From the NCBI GenBank assembly GCA_903860975.1, contig CAIOSI010000021.1, forward strand, positions 1-64,000: a stretch of DNA of 64,000 nt, given 5' to 3'. Below the pieces are notes generated by a model. It was not told where the DNA came from and made no database searches. It worked only from the letters and a program-made list of their open reading frames with translations. This stretch comes from an uncultured Alphaproteobacteria bacterium (GTDB lineage: Bacteria > Pseudomonadota > Alphaproteobacteria > Caulobacterales > Caulobacteraceae). The first letter of the stretch is position 1; each line of letters opens with the position of its first letter. A program made the position numbers and the translations under genes. Shown here piece by piece: positions 1 through 10,205 of this stretch.

Positions 1-685
1 CGTTGATCGTGTTCTGCAGGTTGGTGATGAACGTCTGTTGATTTGCCATCGCCTTGCTACCCGTACCGAGCTTGCCAAGCGCGCTCGAAACGTTCGCGAT
101 CGAAGTGTTCAGGGCCGTGATCTGCGCAGCGGCTAAAGTCACCGTGCCGATCGAAGCTGTGGCTGCGACGGTAACGTTGGCGCCGCCCAAAGCGAGGCTT
201 TGGTGGGCGACACTGATCACCGCAGTGCCACTATCGTTGGCCAGGGCCTGAAGCTGTGTCGTGGTGCCGTCTATGAGATTAGCTCCATTGAAGGCGGCGT
301 TAGACGTGGAGGTCGTAATTTGGTTGCGCAAAGAGACATACTCAGAGCTCAACGCCGCCCGACTGGTGGCATCAAGCGTTGTGTCCGACGCCGCGAGGGC
401 CTTCTGCTTCATTTGATTCAGTAGGTCCGCCACGGTCGCCCCTGCCGACAGCGCCACATCAACGGTCGATTGACCGCGTTGCAGCGACGAAATCGTCGAG
501 TCTAGCGCCGAGGCGGTCGCGCGCTGGTTCTGCGCGATACCATAGATAGCGGCGTTATCCTTAGCCGAAGAGACCTTCAAACCGGTATTGATGCGGTTCT
601 GGGTCTGCATTAGCTCCGATTGCGTGAAGGTCAGGTTTTGCAGAGCAACCATCGCGCCGACGTTCGTATTGATCGAGAAGCCCAT
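1..685 (-). CDS. Flagellin (N-terminal part; runs off the left edge)
   Basis: Reverse-strand translation begins MGFSINTNVGAMVALQNLTFTQSELMQTQNRINTGLKVSSAKDNAAIYGIAQNQR, typical of the flagellin D0 domain; AAGGA Shine-Dalgarno upstream. Confidence 0.95.
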   Translation of the reverse strand, partial: MGFSINTNVGAMVALQNLTFTQSELMQTQNRINTGLKVSSAKDNAAIYGIAQNQRATASALDSTISSLQRGQSTVDVALSAGATVADLLNQMKQKALAASDTTLDATSRAALSSEYVSLRNQITTSTSNAAFNGANLIDGTTTQLQALANDSGTAVISVAHQSLALGGANVTVAATASIGTVTLAAAQITALNTSIANVSSALGKLGTGSKAMANQQTFITNLQNTIN

Positions 686-759
686 ATTCGTTGTCCTTTT
701 TCATGGATTTTCGGCTGTCGTTTTGTCAGCCGCGAGCGTTTTGCTCCGATTAACTATGA

Positions 760-774
760 GCAAGCATCGGGCCA
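760..774 (-). promoter_or_regulatory. Candidate sigma54 (-24/-12) promoter of the flagellin gene
   Basis: Reverse strand TGGCCCGATGCTTGC matches TGGCNCG-N4-TTGC with 10 nt between GG and GC; 75 nt upstream of the flagellin ATG. Confidence 0.75.
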
Positions 775-1751
775 AGCGGTGGGTGTCGATGGGGTTTTCT
801 TAAGTAAATGATTTTATTATCATAAATTGATTTTGACGGCGCGGTTTCTGGGGTCGCTCTTGCCGAGCGCAGTCGCTGCCCTGCAGTCATTGCCCAGGGC
901 TCTAGGCAAAATAGCGCTGCCTGCGAAAGCGGCCTTCTAGACTGAAGGTGTGGGACTGATGCTCTGCGCGTCAGGAGACCTTATGAGAGCGCATTAGGGC
1001 TATGACCGAACGCGTAAGGTTCAGCGCGTGGCGGCGTAAATTCGCGCAGGCTTGCTCCGCCAACACAGGCGCGTTCGCACGCTCAGGCCTCACCGCAAAT
1101 TCCGGTCATCCAAACGCCGGGCCTGAGGCGGAAAATTTCGACAATTTAATATTATATTTCATTATTTTAGATGTTTTTTTCGCTTTTGGCGTGCCAGCGG
1201 CAGATCTCTACACTTGGCTAGAATTCGCTGCTGACACGTAAACTCAGGCGAGCCCCAATAGGCCGTTCCCACCCGCTTCAATCACGCCCCCGCTCCGTAT
1301 GCCGGGGCCCGCAGGGTTCGAGCCTGGTCGGGAGATCGGGTGTGGTTGCAGAAGAACCTTTGGGGCCCGCCATGAAACTTGCACGGCGGCTTCTTTCCCC
1401 AGCGTCGCCAGGATCGATGGCACATGGTCAGGCTGAAATTCCAAGCCGCGGCGCGTTAGGACGCCAGCTCGTCCTTCGTTATGGTTTGAGGTGGATACCC
1501 CGGGTTCTTAAGCCGTTGCCTCAGCAGCTTCAGAGCTGAGAGTCTGTTTCGCTGTTTCTGGATCAGCACTTCTGTGGCGACGGAGTCGCGGCTTACTTTC
1601 ATTTTCCGCCGTTCGATCGCCTTTGACCGCCGTCGGATAATACCGGCGACACATTAAATCCGTGTACGGTATATTATAAAGGTAATTTTTCGTTTGATTC
1701 CAAAGATCAAGAGCCTACCGGTAGGGCTAGAAAGTCCACTGGGAGTTCCGA

Positions 1752-2060
1752 ATGATCAAGCGCCCCGACCCCCTATTTGTCGCGCTCCTTGCCACGTTGG
1801 AAGATCGCGCACGAACCAATGGAGACAAATCGATCGTCAAAGGCGTGGTCAAAAAGCTGACACTGGCGGGCGCCGATGCTGCGCTGATCGCTGAAATCGC
1901 GGTCCTGCGCGCAAAAAAAATCCGTCCCGCTAAGGTGGCCAAGGCTAAAATTCCAACCGGCCAGAAGCAGGCGCCAGAAGCCAAGACCAAGTCTGCTCAC
2001 GGGTCCCCAAAGGGCCGCCTGCGCAAAACAGGCCAAAGGGAGATGGTTGTTCCGGTCTAG
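1752..2060 (+). CDS. Small basic hypothetical protein
   Basis: 102-aa ORF, Lys-rich C-terminal half, directly upstream of the ParA-like gene. Confidence 0.5.
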   Translation: MIKRPDPLFVALLATLEDRARTNGDKSIVKGVVKKLTLAGADAALIAEIAVLRAKKIRPAKVAKAKIPTGQKQAPEAKTKSAHGSPKGRLRKTGQREMVVPV

Positions 2061-2127
2061 TTGTCATGGGCGCGCCAGTTTGCGCTAGCTAGCCGTTACT
2101 TCGCCAAGTCGCAGTCCCGCAGGGTTC

Positions 2128-2874
2128 ATGTCAACAGTCGCGGTCTACAGTCTGAAGGGGGGCGTCGGGAAATCCACCGTCGCCGTCAACCTCGCCTACC
2201 GCGCTGCAACAGCTTCGACCCGGCGGACGCTTTTGTGGGACATCGATGCTCAGGGCGCGGCGGGCTTTCTGCTCAATCAAGACAAGGCAGGTCGCGATGC
2301 GCACAAGATTTTTTCCCGCGACGCGGACGCCCGTCATCTAACGGTATCCACCGGTTACGCGCGCCTAAGTCTATTGGCGGCCGACAACTCCCTGCGGCAA
2401 CTCGACGTGCAACTGATCGAAGCCGAGGCTCGAAAACGACTGCGAAAGGTTTTGCGCGCACTCCAAGACGATTACGATCGGATTATCCTCGACTGTCCAC
2501 CGGGTCTGACCGAGACCAGCGAACAGATCTTTCGCGCGGTTGAACTTATCGTGGTGCCAATACCGCCTTCGCCGCTTGCGATTGGCGCATACCACGATGT
2601 CGCTGCCCATCTCGCCCGGCGCCAGCGCCACGAGGGGCCTGAGATCCTGCCCGTGCTGTCCATGGTTGATATGCGGCGCAAACTGCATCGTGAGGCGCTC
2701 GAAGCCCATCCTGACTGGCATTGGATACCTCAGGCCAGCGTGGTTGAGCGCATGGCTGTCGAGCGCGCACCGCTTGCGACCTTTGCCCCACGGTGTGCGG
2801 CCACCCAGGCCTTTGCAGGCTTGTGGACCGACATTGAACAACGTCTACAGGCCATAGAAGCCCGCTCATCCTAA
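2128..2874 (+). CDS. ParA/MinD-family ATPase (AAA_31)
   Basis: MSTVAVYSLKGGVGKSTVAVNLAYRAA deviant Walker A; LLWDIDAQGAAGFLL; RIILDCPPG. Confidence 0.9.
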   Translation: MSTVAVYSLKGGVGKSTVAVNLAYRAATASTRRTLLWDIDAQGAAGFLLNQDKAGRDAHKIFSRDADARHLTVSTGYARLSLLAADNSLRQLDVQLIEAEARKRLRKVLRALQDDYDRIILDCPPGLTETSEQIFRAVELIVVPIPPSPLAIGAYHDVAAHLARRQRHEGPEILPVLSMVDMRRKLHREALEAHPDWHWIPQASVVERMAVERAPLATFAPRCAATQAFAGLWTDIEQRLQAIEARSS

Positions 2875-3250
2875 GCGACACCCGATCTGCCGTCCGAAGG
2901 GCTGATCTGGGTTGGACGACAGTCCAATGAGCGATGTTCTGATGTCAGCTTAAGGTGACCATGCCTGCGCCCGAGGCGAAATCGCTGCGGGGCGAAGCCC
3001 GGCTATTAACCCTGATCCTAAAACCGCCGCCCATGCCGCTGTCTAGAAGGTCTTTAATTCCACCTGATCTGCTGCTGACCCTGCGCCAAGTCCCAGCCTG
3101 GAGCCTCGGACGGGGGGCGCGAGCGCCAGGCCCTCGAATGGAAGCGAGCGCCCGTCATGGCGGTGTGGCAATCTGAGGCTAATCTCAGCCGATTGACGCG
3201 GCGTCGAGCGTCTGAAGTTTGATCGGCAAAATGGTCGACAGGATAGAACC

Positions 3251-4433
3251 GTGCGCGCTTGGCTGCGTTGTCTGATCTTTGGTTTTACCATCGTTGTCGC
3301 CGGCACCGCAGCGGCGGATCCGGCCTCGCCGCCGAAGGTCTTTGAGATCGATCCAGACACGGTTCTGAGCGCAAAACGCTCGGCAAATCCGTCCATCATC
3401 GATCTGGCCAAGGCTGATGGTGAGCGCGCGCTCAAGGTCGAATTGCATAGCGTCATGGACAAGACCCAGACGCCCCGCCAGCGGCGATAAGCACGATTGG
3501 TATAGCCAAGCCGGCTACTGGTGGATGGATGCCGAAAACCCTAACGGGCCTTATGTCCACCATGACGGCGTCCGCAATCCCGAGAAGGACGACATCTCCG
3601 ACGAGGCCAATTTTCATCACACGGTTGGCGCAGCCAACACGCTTGGTCTTGCCTATTACCTCACCGGCGACGAGCGCTACGCAGCCCGTGCAGCCCAACA
3701 GCTCAGAACGTGGTTTCTGGATCCGGCCACTGCGATGAATCCCAATCTAAACTATGCCCAGTTCGTGAAGGGCAAGAACTCGGGACGAGCCGCGGGAATC
3801 GTCTCGGCGCGCAGTTTGCCCGAGGCGATCGATGCCGTTGGATATATTGCGGGCTCGAAGGCATGGACGGCGGCTGACGATGCCGGAATGCAGCAGTGGT
3901 TTAACGCCTATTACCGATGGCTGACCACGTCGGACCGAGGACGCGAGGCTGCGACCCGGCCCAACAATCACGGGATTTGGTACGATGTGCAGGTTGCCGC
4001 CCTGGCCTTAAAACTCGGCAAGATCGCAGAGGCGCGACAGGTCCTGATTTCTGTAATGGACCACAGAATTCCGCTGCAGATCGACGCCAAAGGCCTACAG
4101 AAATACGAAATGGCGCGGACCAAGTCCTTTTCTTACAGCGCCATGAATCTACACGGCTTAACGCTGTTGGCCACCATGGCGCGTCCATTGGGCCTTGACC
4201 TGTACAAACCCAAAACCTCCGGCGGACCTGGTATCCTGACGGCGATAAACGCCTTGGTACCCTGTGACCGCTTGCACGCTTGGCCGTTTGAGCAAATCCA
4301 GAAGGACCGCGAGGATTCGCTTTGCCCGGCGCTCTATTACGCCTTCGGGCGCACGCATGAGTCTGTTTATTCTGACGCGCTGAAACGGTTTGAATGCAAA
4401 CTAACCGCCGCATACGCCTTGATCCGTAGGTAA
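3251..4433 (+). pseudogene. Alginate lyase family protein, interrupted by a +1 frameshift
   Basis: ORF 3251-3490 (signal peptide and N-terminus) and ORF 3417-4433 (HDWYSQAGYWWMDAENPNGPYVHHDG...NHGIWYDVQ) join if C4 at 3473-3476 is read as C3. Confidence 0.75.
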
Positions 4434-4512
4434 AACCTGCCCAGCCTGCGCCCGTTCTATCCATTCGAAATGGACCTTGGACCAACAGAATGGATCGCTC
4501 ACTTGATGGGGG

Positions 4513-5931
4513 TCAGGCCACGATGCTGGCCGTCTCCGCCGCAGCGGTGGCGCAATCCGATCGAAGTCTGGTCCGGCTCTGAGCCAGGAAGTAGAGTGCG
4601 GCGGCGATGGAGAGCACGGCACCGACGGCGCTCGTGGCATAAGCGCTCAAGATGAAGAAGCGAAGCCAATCCATTTTGACGGCTCCAAAATTGCGCCAGA
4701 CCAGCAGAGCCGCGCTGCCAAGGTAGCCCGAAGCGTCGGCCACGTAGATGAGAAACCCAGCGTTCGCGATACGCCCGCTGAACGCCACCAAACGATCAAA
4801 CAGCATGGCGTTGAACGGGGTGTAGGCCATGTAGAGACCGGCACCGCCTGTGATCATGAAGGCCAGGGGCGAGATGAGATGGGCCTCGAAGGCCCAGGTG
4901 CATGCGCCTAACAACACAAAACCTGCAACCACGATCCCGTGGATCGCCATCAACGCCTTGAGGTTATCGCGCACCATCATGACTGCGCCCAGCGCGACGA
5001 GTGAGATGGCGGCTACGGGTAATTCGCTCTGGGTGAATACGCCGGATTCGTGCCCGTAGCCCAATGCGGTCCAAATCTCGGCAGCGAAATTGTCGCGGAA
5101 GTCGCGGAACGCCGTCAGCATGACGTAGGCAACTGTCAGCAGCATCACGCCTGGCCAATAAACCGCCAGGAACGCGCCGCGTTCAGCGGCGTCCATGGGG
5201 GCGCGGCGGACCCGCAGCGCCTCGTCGGCGGCGCTGGGCGGCGGCAGTTGGCCCAGCGTCCAGACCGAGATCAGAAGGAGCGGAAAAAAGACCGCGCCGG
5301 TCGCTGCAGGCATCCAGAACCGATCGACATGGCCCGAGTTCATCAGCCATGCGCCGACGGATTTCACCACGCCGGAGGACAGAATGAAGCTGGCGCAGAG
5401 GATTGCGCCCAAAGCTTCGGATACCCTGCGACCTTCCATGTAGCCGAAAACAAGGCCCCAGATCATGCCCAGCGGCAGGCCGTTCAGAAACAGCGCTGCG
5501 ACGTTCCAGGGTGCGGGGACCAGGGCGAAAACCACCAGCGCCAGCCAGGAGAACCCGATCAGGACCAAGATCGCAACTCCGCGCTGGGACGGGTTGAGTT
5601 CGGATACCACCTTGATGCCGATGAGCTTCGAAATCGCATAGCCGGCGACCTGCGCGAGCACGAGGGCGATCTTGTAATCCAATACGAAAATCCAGCCCGG
5701 TACAGCGTCGAAGGTCGCTGCGGCGAACGGCTTGCGAAACGCGTACATTGAGAAGTAGGCGCAAAATCCCGCCAGTCCCGCGACCATGGTGAAGATGATT
5801 GGGTTTGCCCTTGCCAATCGGTCCGTCAGATTGACGATCAAGTCGCTTTCCTCTCGGGCATCTGGCGTGGATTTGCGCCGCGTTCTCGACCATTGGAGAG
5901 ATTGATGACGCCGCCGTGACGGCGTGGCCAT
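4513..5931 (-). CDS. MFS-like membrane protein, DUF5690 family
   Basis: Multi-TM protein with FCAYFSMYAFRKPFAAATF and YMEGRRVSEALGA motifs; divergent from phosphonate genes. Confidence 0.75.
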   Translation of the reverse strand: MATPSRRRHQSLQWSRTRRKSTPDAREESDLIVNLTDRLARANPIIFTMVAGLAGFCAYFSMYAFRKPFAAATFDAVPGWIFVLDYKIALVLAQVAGYAISKLIGIKVVSELNPSQRGVAILVLIGFSWLALVVFALVPAPWNVAALFLNGLPLGMIWGLVFGYMEGRRVSEALGAILCASFILSSGVVKSVGAWLMNSGHVDRFWMPAATGAVFFPLLLISVWTLGQLPPPSAADEALRVRRAPMDAAERGAFLAVYWPGVMLLTVAYVMLTAFRDFRDNFAAEIWTALGYGHESGVFTQSELPVAAISLVALGAVMMVRDNLKALMAIHGIVVAGFVLLGACTWAFEAHLISPLAFMITGGAGLYMAYTPFNAMLFDRLVAFSGRIANAGFLIYVADASGYLGSAALLVWRNFGAVKMDWLRFFILSAYATSAVGAVLSIAAALYFLAQSRTRLRSDCATAAAETASIVA

Positions 5932-5988
5932 GGGCTTGTCACGTTAGGGGTGTCTTCTGGAATATCAACCAAGGCGATCGGAGAGTTG

Positions 5989-7131
5989 GTGGCGAACGCA
6001 AAGTCTTACGATCTCGCTGTCGTCGGGGCTGGCATCGTTGGAATGGCCTGCGCCTTGGCCGCGGCGCGGCGCGGCAAGCGGGTGGTGGTGATCGACCGGG
6101 ACGCACAGGCAAATGGCGCCTCGGTGCGTAACTTTGGTTTTGTGACGGTGACCGGTCAGGCGCGAGGCGAGATGTGGCGGCGCGCGCACCGAACACGGGA
6201 CATCTGGGCCGAAGTCGCCCCCCAGGCTCGCATACCGCTCCTCCACCATGGTTTGGTGATGGCGGCCCGACGGCCAGAATCCATGGCGGTTCTGGAGGCC
6301 TTCATCAATACTGAGATGGGGGAGGGCTGCCGCTTGCTGGCGGCTGGCGAGGCGCGGCGCGATCACCCGCATCTGGCCGGCGACGGCCTTCTTGGCGCGC
6401 TCTGGAGTCCGCATGAGTTGCGGGTCGAATCGCGTCAGGCCATCCCACGCTTGGCTGCCTGGCTCGGGGAAAAACATGAGGTGACCTTCTACTGGGGCGC
6501 TGCTGCGCTATCCGTCGAGACGGGCCGGGTCTTAACCACCCGAGGCCTGATCGAGGCTGCTGCGGTGGTCGTCTGTCCAGGTGATGATCTTTTCACTCTT
6601 TTCCCCGAACCGATCGCTGCTGCCGGTGTGACCCGCTGCAAACTGCAGATGTTGCGGCTGGCCGACCCTGGATTTCGGATTTCGGGTGCGGTGATGTCCG
6701 ACCTCGGCCTTGCCCGTTACGCCGGCTATGCGGCCCTGCCACAGGCTGTGCCCTTGGTCGAACGCCTGCGAGATGAGCAGCCTGAGCACCTGGCCCATGG
6801 GATCCATTTGATCGTCGTCCAGAGCCGGGACGGCAGCCTGGTGGTGGGGGACAGCCACCATTACGCTGACACCCCTGACCCTTTTTCACACCAGGCGGTG
6901 GACGACCTCATCCTTGACGAATTCGTTCAGGTGTTCGGCCAACCCGCACCGCCGGTGGTCGAGCGTTGGACCGGCACCTATGCCTCGGCGCAGGATCGCT
7001 TGGTGCTGGTCACGACCCCGATGAATGGTGTGCGGCTGGTGATGGTCACGACCGGCGCGGGCGCTTCGACGGGGTTCGCGCTGGGCGAAGAGGTCGTCGC
7101 CGGCCTCATGGAGGAAGGACGAGCGACATGA
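5989..7131 (+). CDS. FAD-dependent oxidoreductase, TIGR03364-like (phosphonate-associated)
   Basis: YDLAVVGAGIVGMACALAAARRGKRVVVIDRD Rossmann motif; overlaps the phnX-like gene by ATGA. GTG start at 5989 with SD; alternative start 5950. Confidence 0.8.
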   Translation: MANAKSYDLAVVGAGIVGMACALAAARRGKRVVVIDRDAQANGASVRNFGFVTVTGQARGEMWRRAHRTRDIWAEVAPQARIPLLHHGLVMAARRPESMAVLEAFINTEMGEGCRLLAAGEARRDHPHLAGDGLLGALWSPHELRVESRQAIPRLAAWLGEKHEVTFYWGAAALSVETGRVLTTRGLIEAAAVVVCPGDDLFTLFPEPIAAAGVTRCKLQMLRLADPGFRISGAVMSDLGLARYAGYAALPQAVPLVERLRDEQPEHLAHGIHLIVVQSRDGSLVVGDSHHYADTPDPFSHQAVDDLILDEFVQVFGQPAPPVVERWTGTYASAQDRLVLVTTPMNGVRLVMVTTGAGASTGFALGEEVVAGLMEEGRAT

Positions 7132-7916
7132 AAGACAAGACTTCGGGCGCCTATGACCTGGTGATCTTTGATTGGGCGGGAACCATGGTCGACTTCGGCT
7201 GCTGCGCGCCGATCGCAGCCTATTTGGAGGCCTTCGCCCGCCGCGGTGTCACTTTAGCGGAGTCGGCGGCGCGGGCCGATATGGGGATCGCCAAGGCCGA
7301 TCATGTCCGCGCCCTGTTGGCCCGTCCGAAGGTCGCCGCCGACTGGGCCGCCGCCCAAGGCCGTGCGCCGGTTGAGGCCGATGTCGATGACCTGATGGGC
7401 GATCTCGGTGTCCTGATGCGCGATGCCGCTGCGGCAGCTTCCGAATTGATCCCCGGCGTCGCAGCGACCGTCGTCGAGTTGCGCGCGCGAGGCCTGCAGA
7501 TCGCTTCTTCCACCGGCTATACGCGCGCGATGATGGCCCCCGTTCTGGTGAGGGCGGCAGAGCAGGGCTACGCGCCCGATCACCTGGTCTGCGCCAATGA
7601 GACGCCCTTGGGCCGTCCCTCGCCACTGATGATCTACAAAGCCTGCGCTGAGTTGGGCGTCTGGCCATTGAGCCGGGTTGTGAAGGTCGATGATGCAGAG
7701 GCTGGTATCGCCGAAGGGCGGGCCGCAGGCTGCTTTACCGTGGGCGTGGCCGCGTCCGGAAACAGCGTCGGGCTCTCCCTGGCGGCGTACGATGCGTTGG
7801 ACCCGGAGCAACGCGAAATGCGCCTGAGCGGGGCCCGAGCGGCACTGCTTGCGGCTGGGGCCGATGCTGTGATCGACACCGTCGCTGAACTGCCGCAGCT
7901 GCTTTATGCTCGATAG
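7128..7916 (+). CDS. phnX: Phosphonoacetaldehyde hydrolase (phosphonatase)-like HAD protein
   Basis: VIFDWAGTMVDFG, MGIAKADHVRALL (Schiff-base Lys region), STGYTRAMMAPVL, GRPSPLMIYKA, VVKVDDAEAGIAEG. Confidence 0.85.
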   Translation: MKDKTSGAYDLVIFDWAGTMVDFGCCAPIAAYLEAFARRGVTLAESAARADMGIAKADHVRALLARPKVAADWAAAQGRAPVEADVDDLMGDLGVLMRDAAAAASELIPGVAATVVELRARGLQIASSTGYTRAMMAPVLVRAAEQGYAPDHLVCANETPLGRPSPLMIYKACAELGVWPLSRVVKVDDAEAGIAEGRAAGCFTVGVAASGNSVGLSLAAYDALDPEQREMRLSGARAALLAAGADAVIDTVAELPQLLYAR

Positions 7917-8047
7917 CGATCCAGGGCATCATCGAGCGCCTCCCTGAGCGGGCCAAGCCATCGCTCCTAGGCCTTCCGCGGATCGCGGCGCTGTGAAGTC
8001 GACGCGGTGGCTGGCAGGTTGGGTAGATCATAGTACAATCACCCCAA

Positions 8048-8124
8048 CGCGCTCCTAGCTCAATTGGATAGAGCTTCGGACTTCGAATCCGACGGTTGCA
8101 AGTTCGAGCCTTGCGGAGCGCGCC
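8048..8124 (+). tRNA. tRNA-Arg (anticodon TCG)
   Basis: GCGCTCC/GGAGCGC acceptor stem, TCGGA-CTTCGAA-TCCGA anticodon arm, GTTCGAGCC T-arm, encoded CCA. Confidence 0.95.
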
Positions 8125-8320
8125 AGGTTTGCCGCAGCTGGTGTAGTGGCCAACCAAGCATCGCCGGGCCATAACCCGTATCCCCCGGGCAGATCATCAC
8201 AACCGCCCCGTTTGGCTAGGGCGGGCCTTCAAATCGAGGCCCCGCCGGTTGTTTCACAAGCTGAGCAGCTGAGCGATAACGCAGTCTCCAAGGGGCAAAG
8301 AAATGGTCGACCCGCGCAGC

Positions 8321-8360
8321 GGCAAGGTTGCCCAAGGTTGCCCAAGTTTGCCCAAGGTTG
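8321..8360. repeat. Four-unit 10-bp tandem repeat (consensus CCCAAGGTTG)
   Basis: ggcaaggttg cccaaggttg cccaagtttg cccaaggttg. Confidence 0.85.
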
Positions 8361-8519
8361 ATCGTCCAGACGGGCGCGGTCTTGTGACTGAGTACGAAAG
8401 CCGGGAGCCAAGAACCAAGGCGGCTGAGGCCAAGTTCCCCATCGAGCCTCTGTTTACAAAAATCGCTTGTACGTCGCAGATGATCGACCAGGCCCATCCT
8501 CGGTCGGAGAACAATCGCG

Positions 8520-9524
8520 ATGGATTTCGACAGGCGTGCGCTGCTGGGAGCGGGACTGACCAGCAGTCTGTTGGCGGCAGGATCAGCCTCGGCGCAGTTG
8601 CCGCAGCGTTTGGCACCAACGCCAGCCACAGGTGATCCCGACGCGCCGGCATGGCCGTCCAGGGAAGTCTACCGGATCTGGCCCGGCCACCAGCCCGGCG
8701 AGACGTCGATCTTGCCAAAGGCCAATGACACGATGAATGGCCAAAAGGGCGCGCGCGAGCTGTGGGTCCGCGGTGTGTCGCACGCGGAATTGCATGTCTT
8801 CCGGCCGGCGCGACCCGATGGTTCGGCGCTGCTTTCCCTACCCGGTGGGGGCTATTCGTTTGTGTCCGTTCAGAACGAGGGGATCGACGTCGCCCAACAT
8901 TTCAACGGGCTTGGCATGACGGTCTTCGTGTTGGTCTACCGCCTGCCTCGAGAGGGTTGGTCAGAGCCGCACCTTGTGGCTGTGCAAGATGCGCAACGCG
9001 CGATGCGGTTCATTCGCGCACGTGCCGCCCAGTTCCGGATTGATGCAGATCGCCTGGGAGTCGTTGGCTTTTCGGCGGGCGGGCATTTGGCGGCTGACTT
9101 GGTGACGTCATTTGGACAGAGCCTTTATGCGCCGGTTGACGAGGCAGACCGCCTTTCGGCACGCCCGGCGTTCGCGGGCCTCGTCTATCCGGTCACCAGT
9201 CTAAAGCCCCTCACTGAGGATCAGCGTCTGTCCGGGATGCTTGGCGCAGGCCTGTCCGATACAATCCTTGAGGCCAGGTCACCTGTCCGACACATAACAG
9301 GTCAGACGCCACCGACGTTCCTGGTCCAAGCTCTAGACGACCCCATTGTCGCGCCAGAAAATAGCTTGGCCTGGATCGCAGCCTGCCGGGCCAACAAGGC
9401 GTCGGTTGAAGCCCACATCATCGCGGTCGGGGGCCATGGATTTGGTCTTCATCTGCCAAAAGACCTGCCAGGCTCCATGTGGCCCGACCTCTTCGCCCGC
9501 TGGCTACGCAAAAACGGCGGTTAG
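8520..9524 (+). CDS. Alpha/beta hydrolase (acetyl-esterase/xylanase-like), secreted
   Basis: RRALLGAGL signal; LLSLPGGGYSFVS oxyanion region; GVVGFSAGGHLAADL nucleophile elbow; GGHGFGLH. Confidence 0.85.
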   Translation: MDFDRRALLGAGLTSSLLAAGSASAQLPQRLAPTPATGDPDAPAWPSREVYRIWPGHQPGETSILPKANDTMNGQKGARELWVRGVSHAELHVFRPARPDGSALLSLPGGGYSFVSVQNEGIDVAQHFNGLGMTVFVLVYRLPREGWSEPHLVAVQDAQRAMRFIRARAAQFRIDADRLGVVGFSAGGHLAADLVTSFGQSLYAPVDEADRLSARPAFAGLVYPVTSLKPLTEDQRLSGMLGAGLSDTILEARSPVRHITGQTPPTFLVQALDDPIVAPENSLAWIAACRANKASVEAHIIAVGGHGFGLHLPKDLPGSMWPDLFARWLRKNGG

Positions 9525-9706
9525 ATCGAGGCGAGCTCAATCAAGCCACCCTTTCAGATCTTGGGCATCCCGCCGGTGGCCAATCCTCCACTGGCTCAAG
9601 GTCAAAGGCAGGGATGGATCCAGACATGAGACCAGGTACCGTCGAGACGACTATCGCCGATCAGCGGCGTCATCAAAAGGTCGGGTCCGGATGGCGCTCT
9701 TCGGCG

Positions 9707-10153
9707 TCAACCCACCACATCAACCGCAATCCTTTGTCCTTCTGCGACCGTCGTGAGGAGCTGAAAAACCTTCGCCACCGGATATGCGGAGGGGTCAAAA
9801 GAAGGCTTTCGCCCGAGGATTTCCAGGACGCTCTGATCCTTCTGCGACAGGACGCTCGAACACATGCTCCAATTGCCGAAGACCCGCGCCAGGGTCGGTC
9901 CTTGGCCGAGGAGAAGCAGGTCTTGATGTCTTGGGTCCCTAGAAATCGCGTTGAACCGTTGTGATACGGCCGCCTTTGGACCCTCAAGGGCCTGAATGAA
10001 CCAGCCACGGTAGGCGATCAGGATTCCCGTCACAGCGCAGGCCGCATTACGCTTGGCCGAGATGCGCAAAATATCTTTGATGGTGAGTTCCAGCACGTCT
10101 TCGACAGCCGGGCTTATGCGGCTCGCGTACAGGAGCAAGTGAAGCTTAGACAC
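9707..10153 (-). CDS. BLUF domain blue-light sensor protein
   Basis: LHLLLYASRIS...RNAACAVTGILIAYRGWFIQALEGPKAAV: BLUF Tyr, Asn and Gln positions retained. Confidence 0.85.
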   Translation of the reverse strand: MSKLHLLLYASRISPAVEDVLELTIKDILRISAKRNAACAVTGILIAYRGWFIQALEGPKAAVSQRFNAISRDPRHQDLLLLGQGPTLARVFGNWSMCSSVLSQKDQSVLEILGRKPSFDPSAYPVAKVFQLLTTVAEGQRIAVDVVG

Positions 10154-10205
10154 CCGCGGCTCCTTAGAAGGCCATCACCTTAAGGCCATACGCCTGAACG
10201 CCGGC

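Noticed and set aside
1002-1241. 79-aa ORF in the flagellin/ParA intergenic region
   Set aside because: Runs through an AT-rich patch, no SD or motif; treated as non-coding.
5050-5751. 233-aa plus-strand ORF
   Set aside because: Antisense to the DUF5690 gene; low-complexity Arg/Gln/Gly composition.
8321-8360. Possible CRISPR array
   Set aside because: Units are contiguous 10-mers with no spacers; no cas genes in the window.
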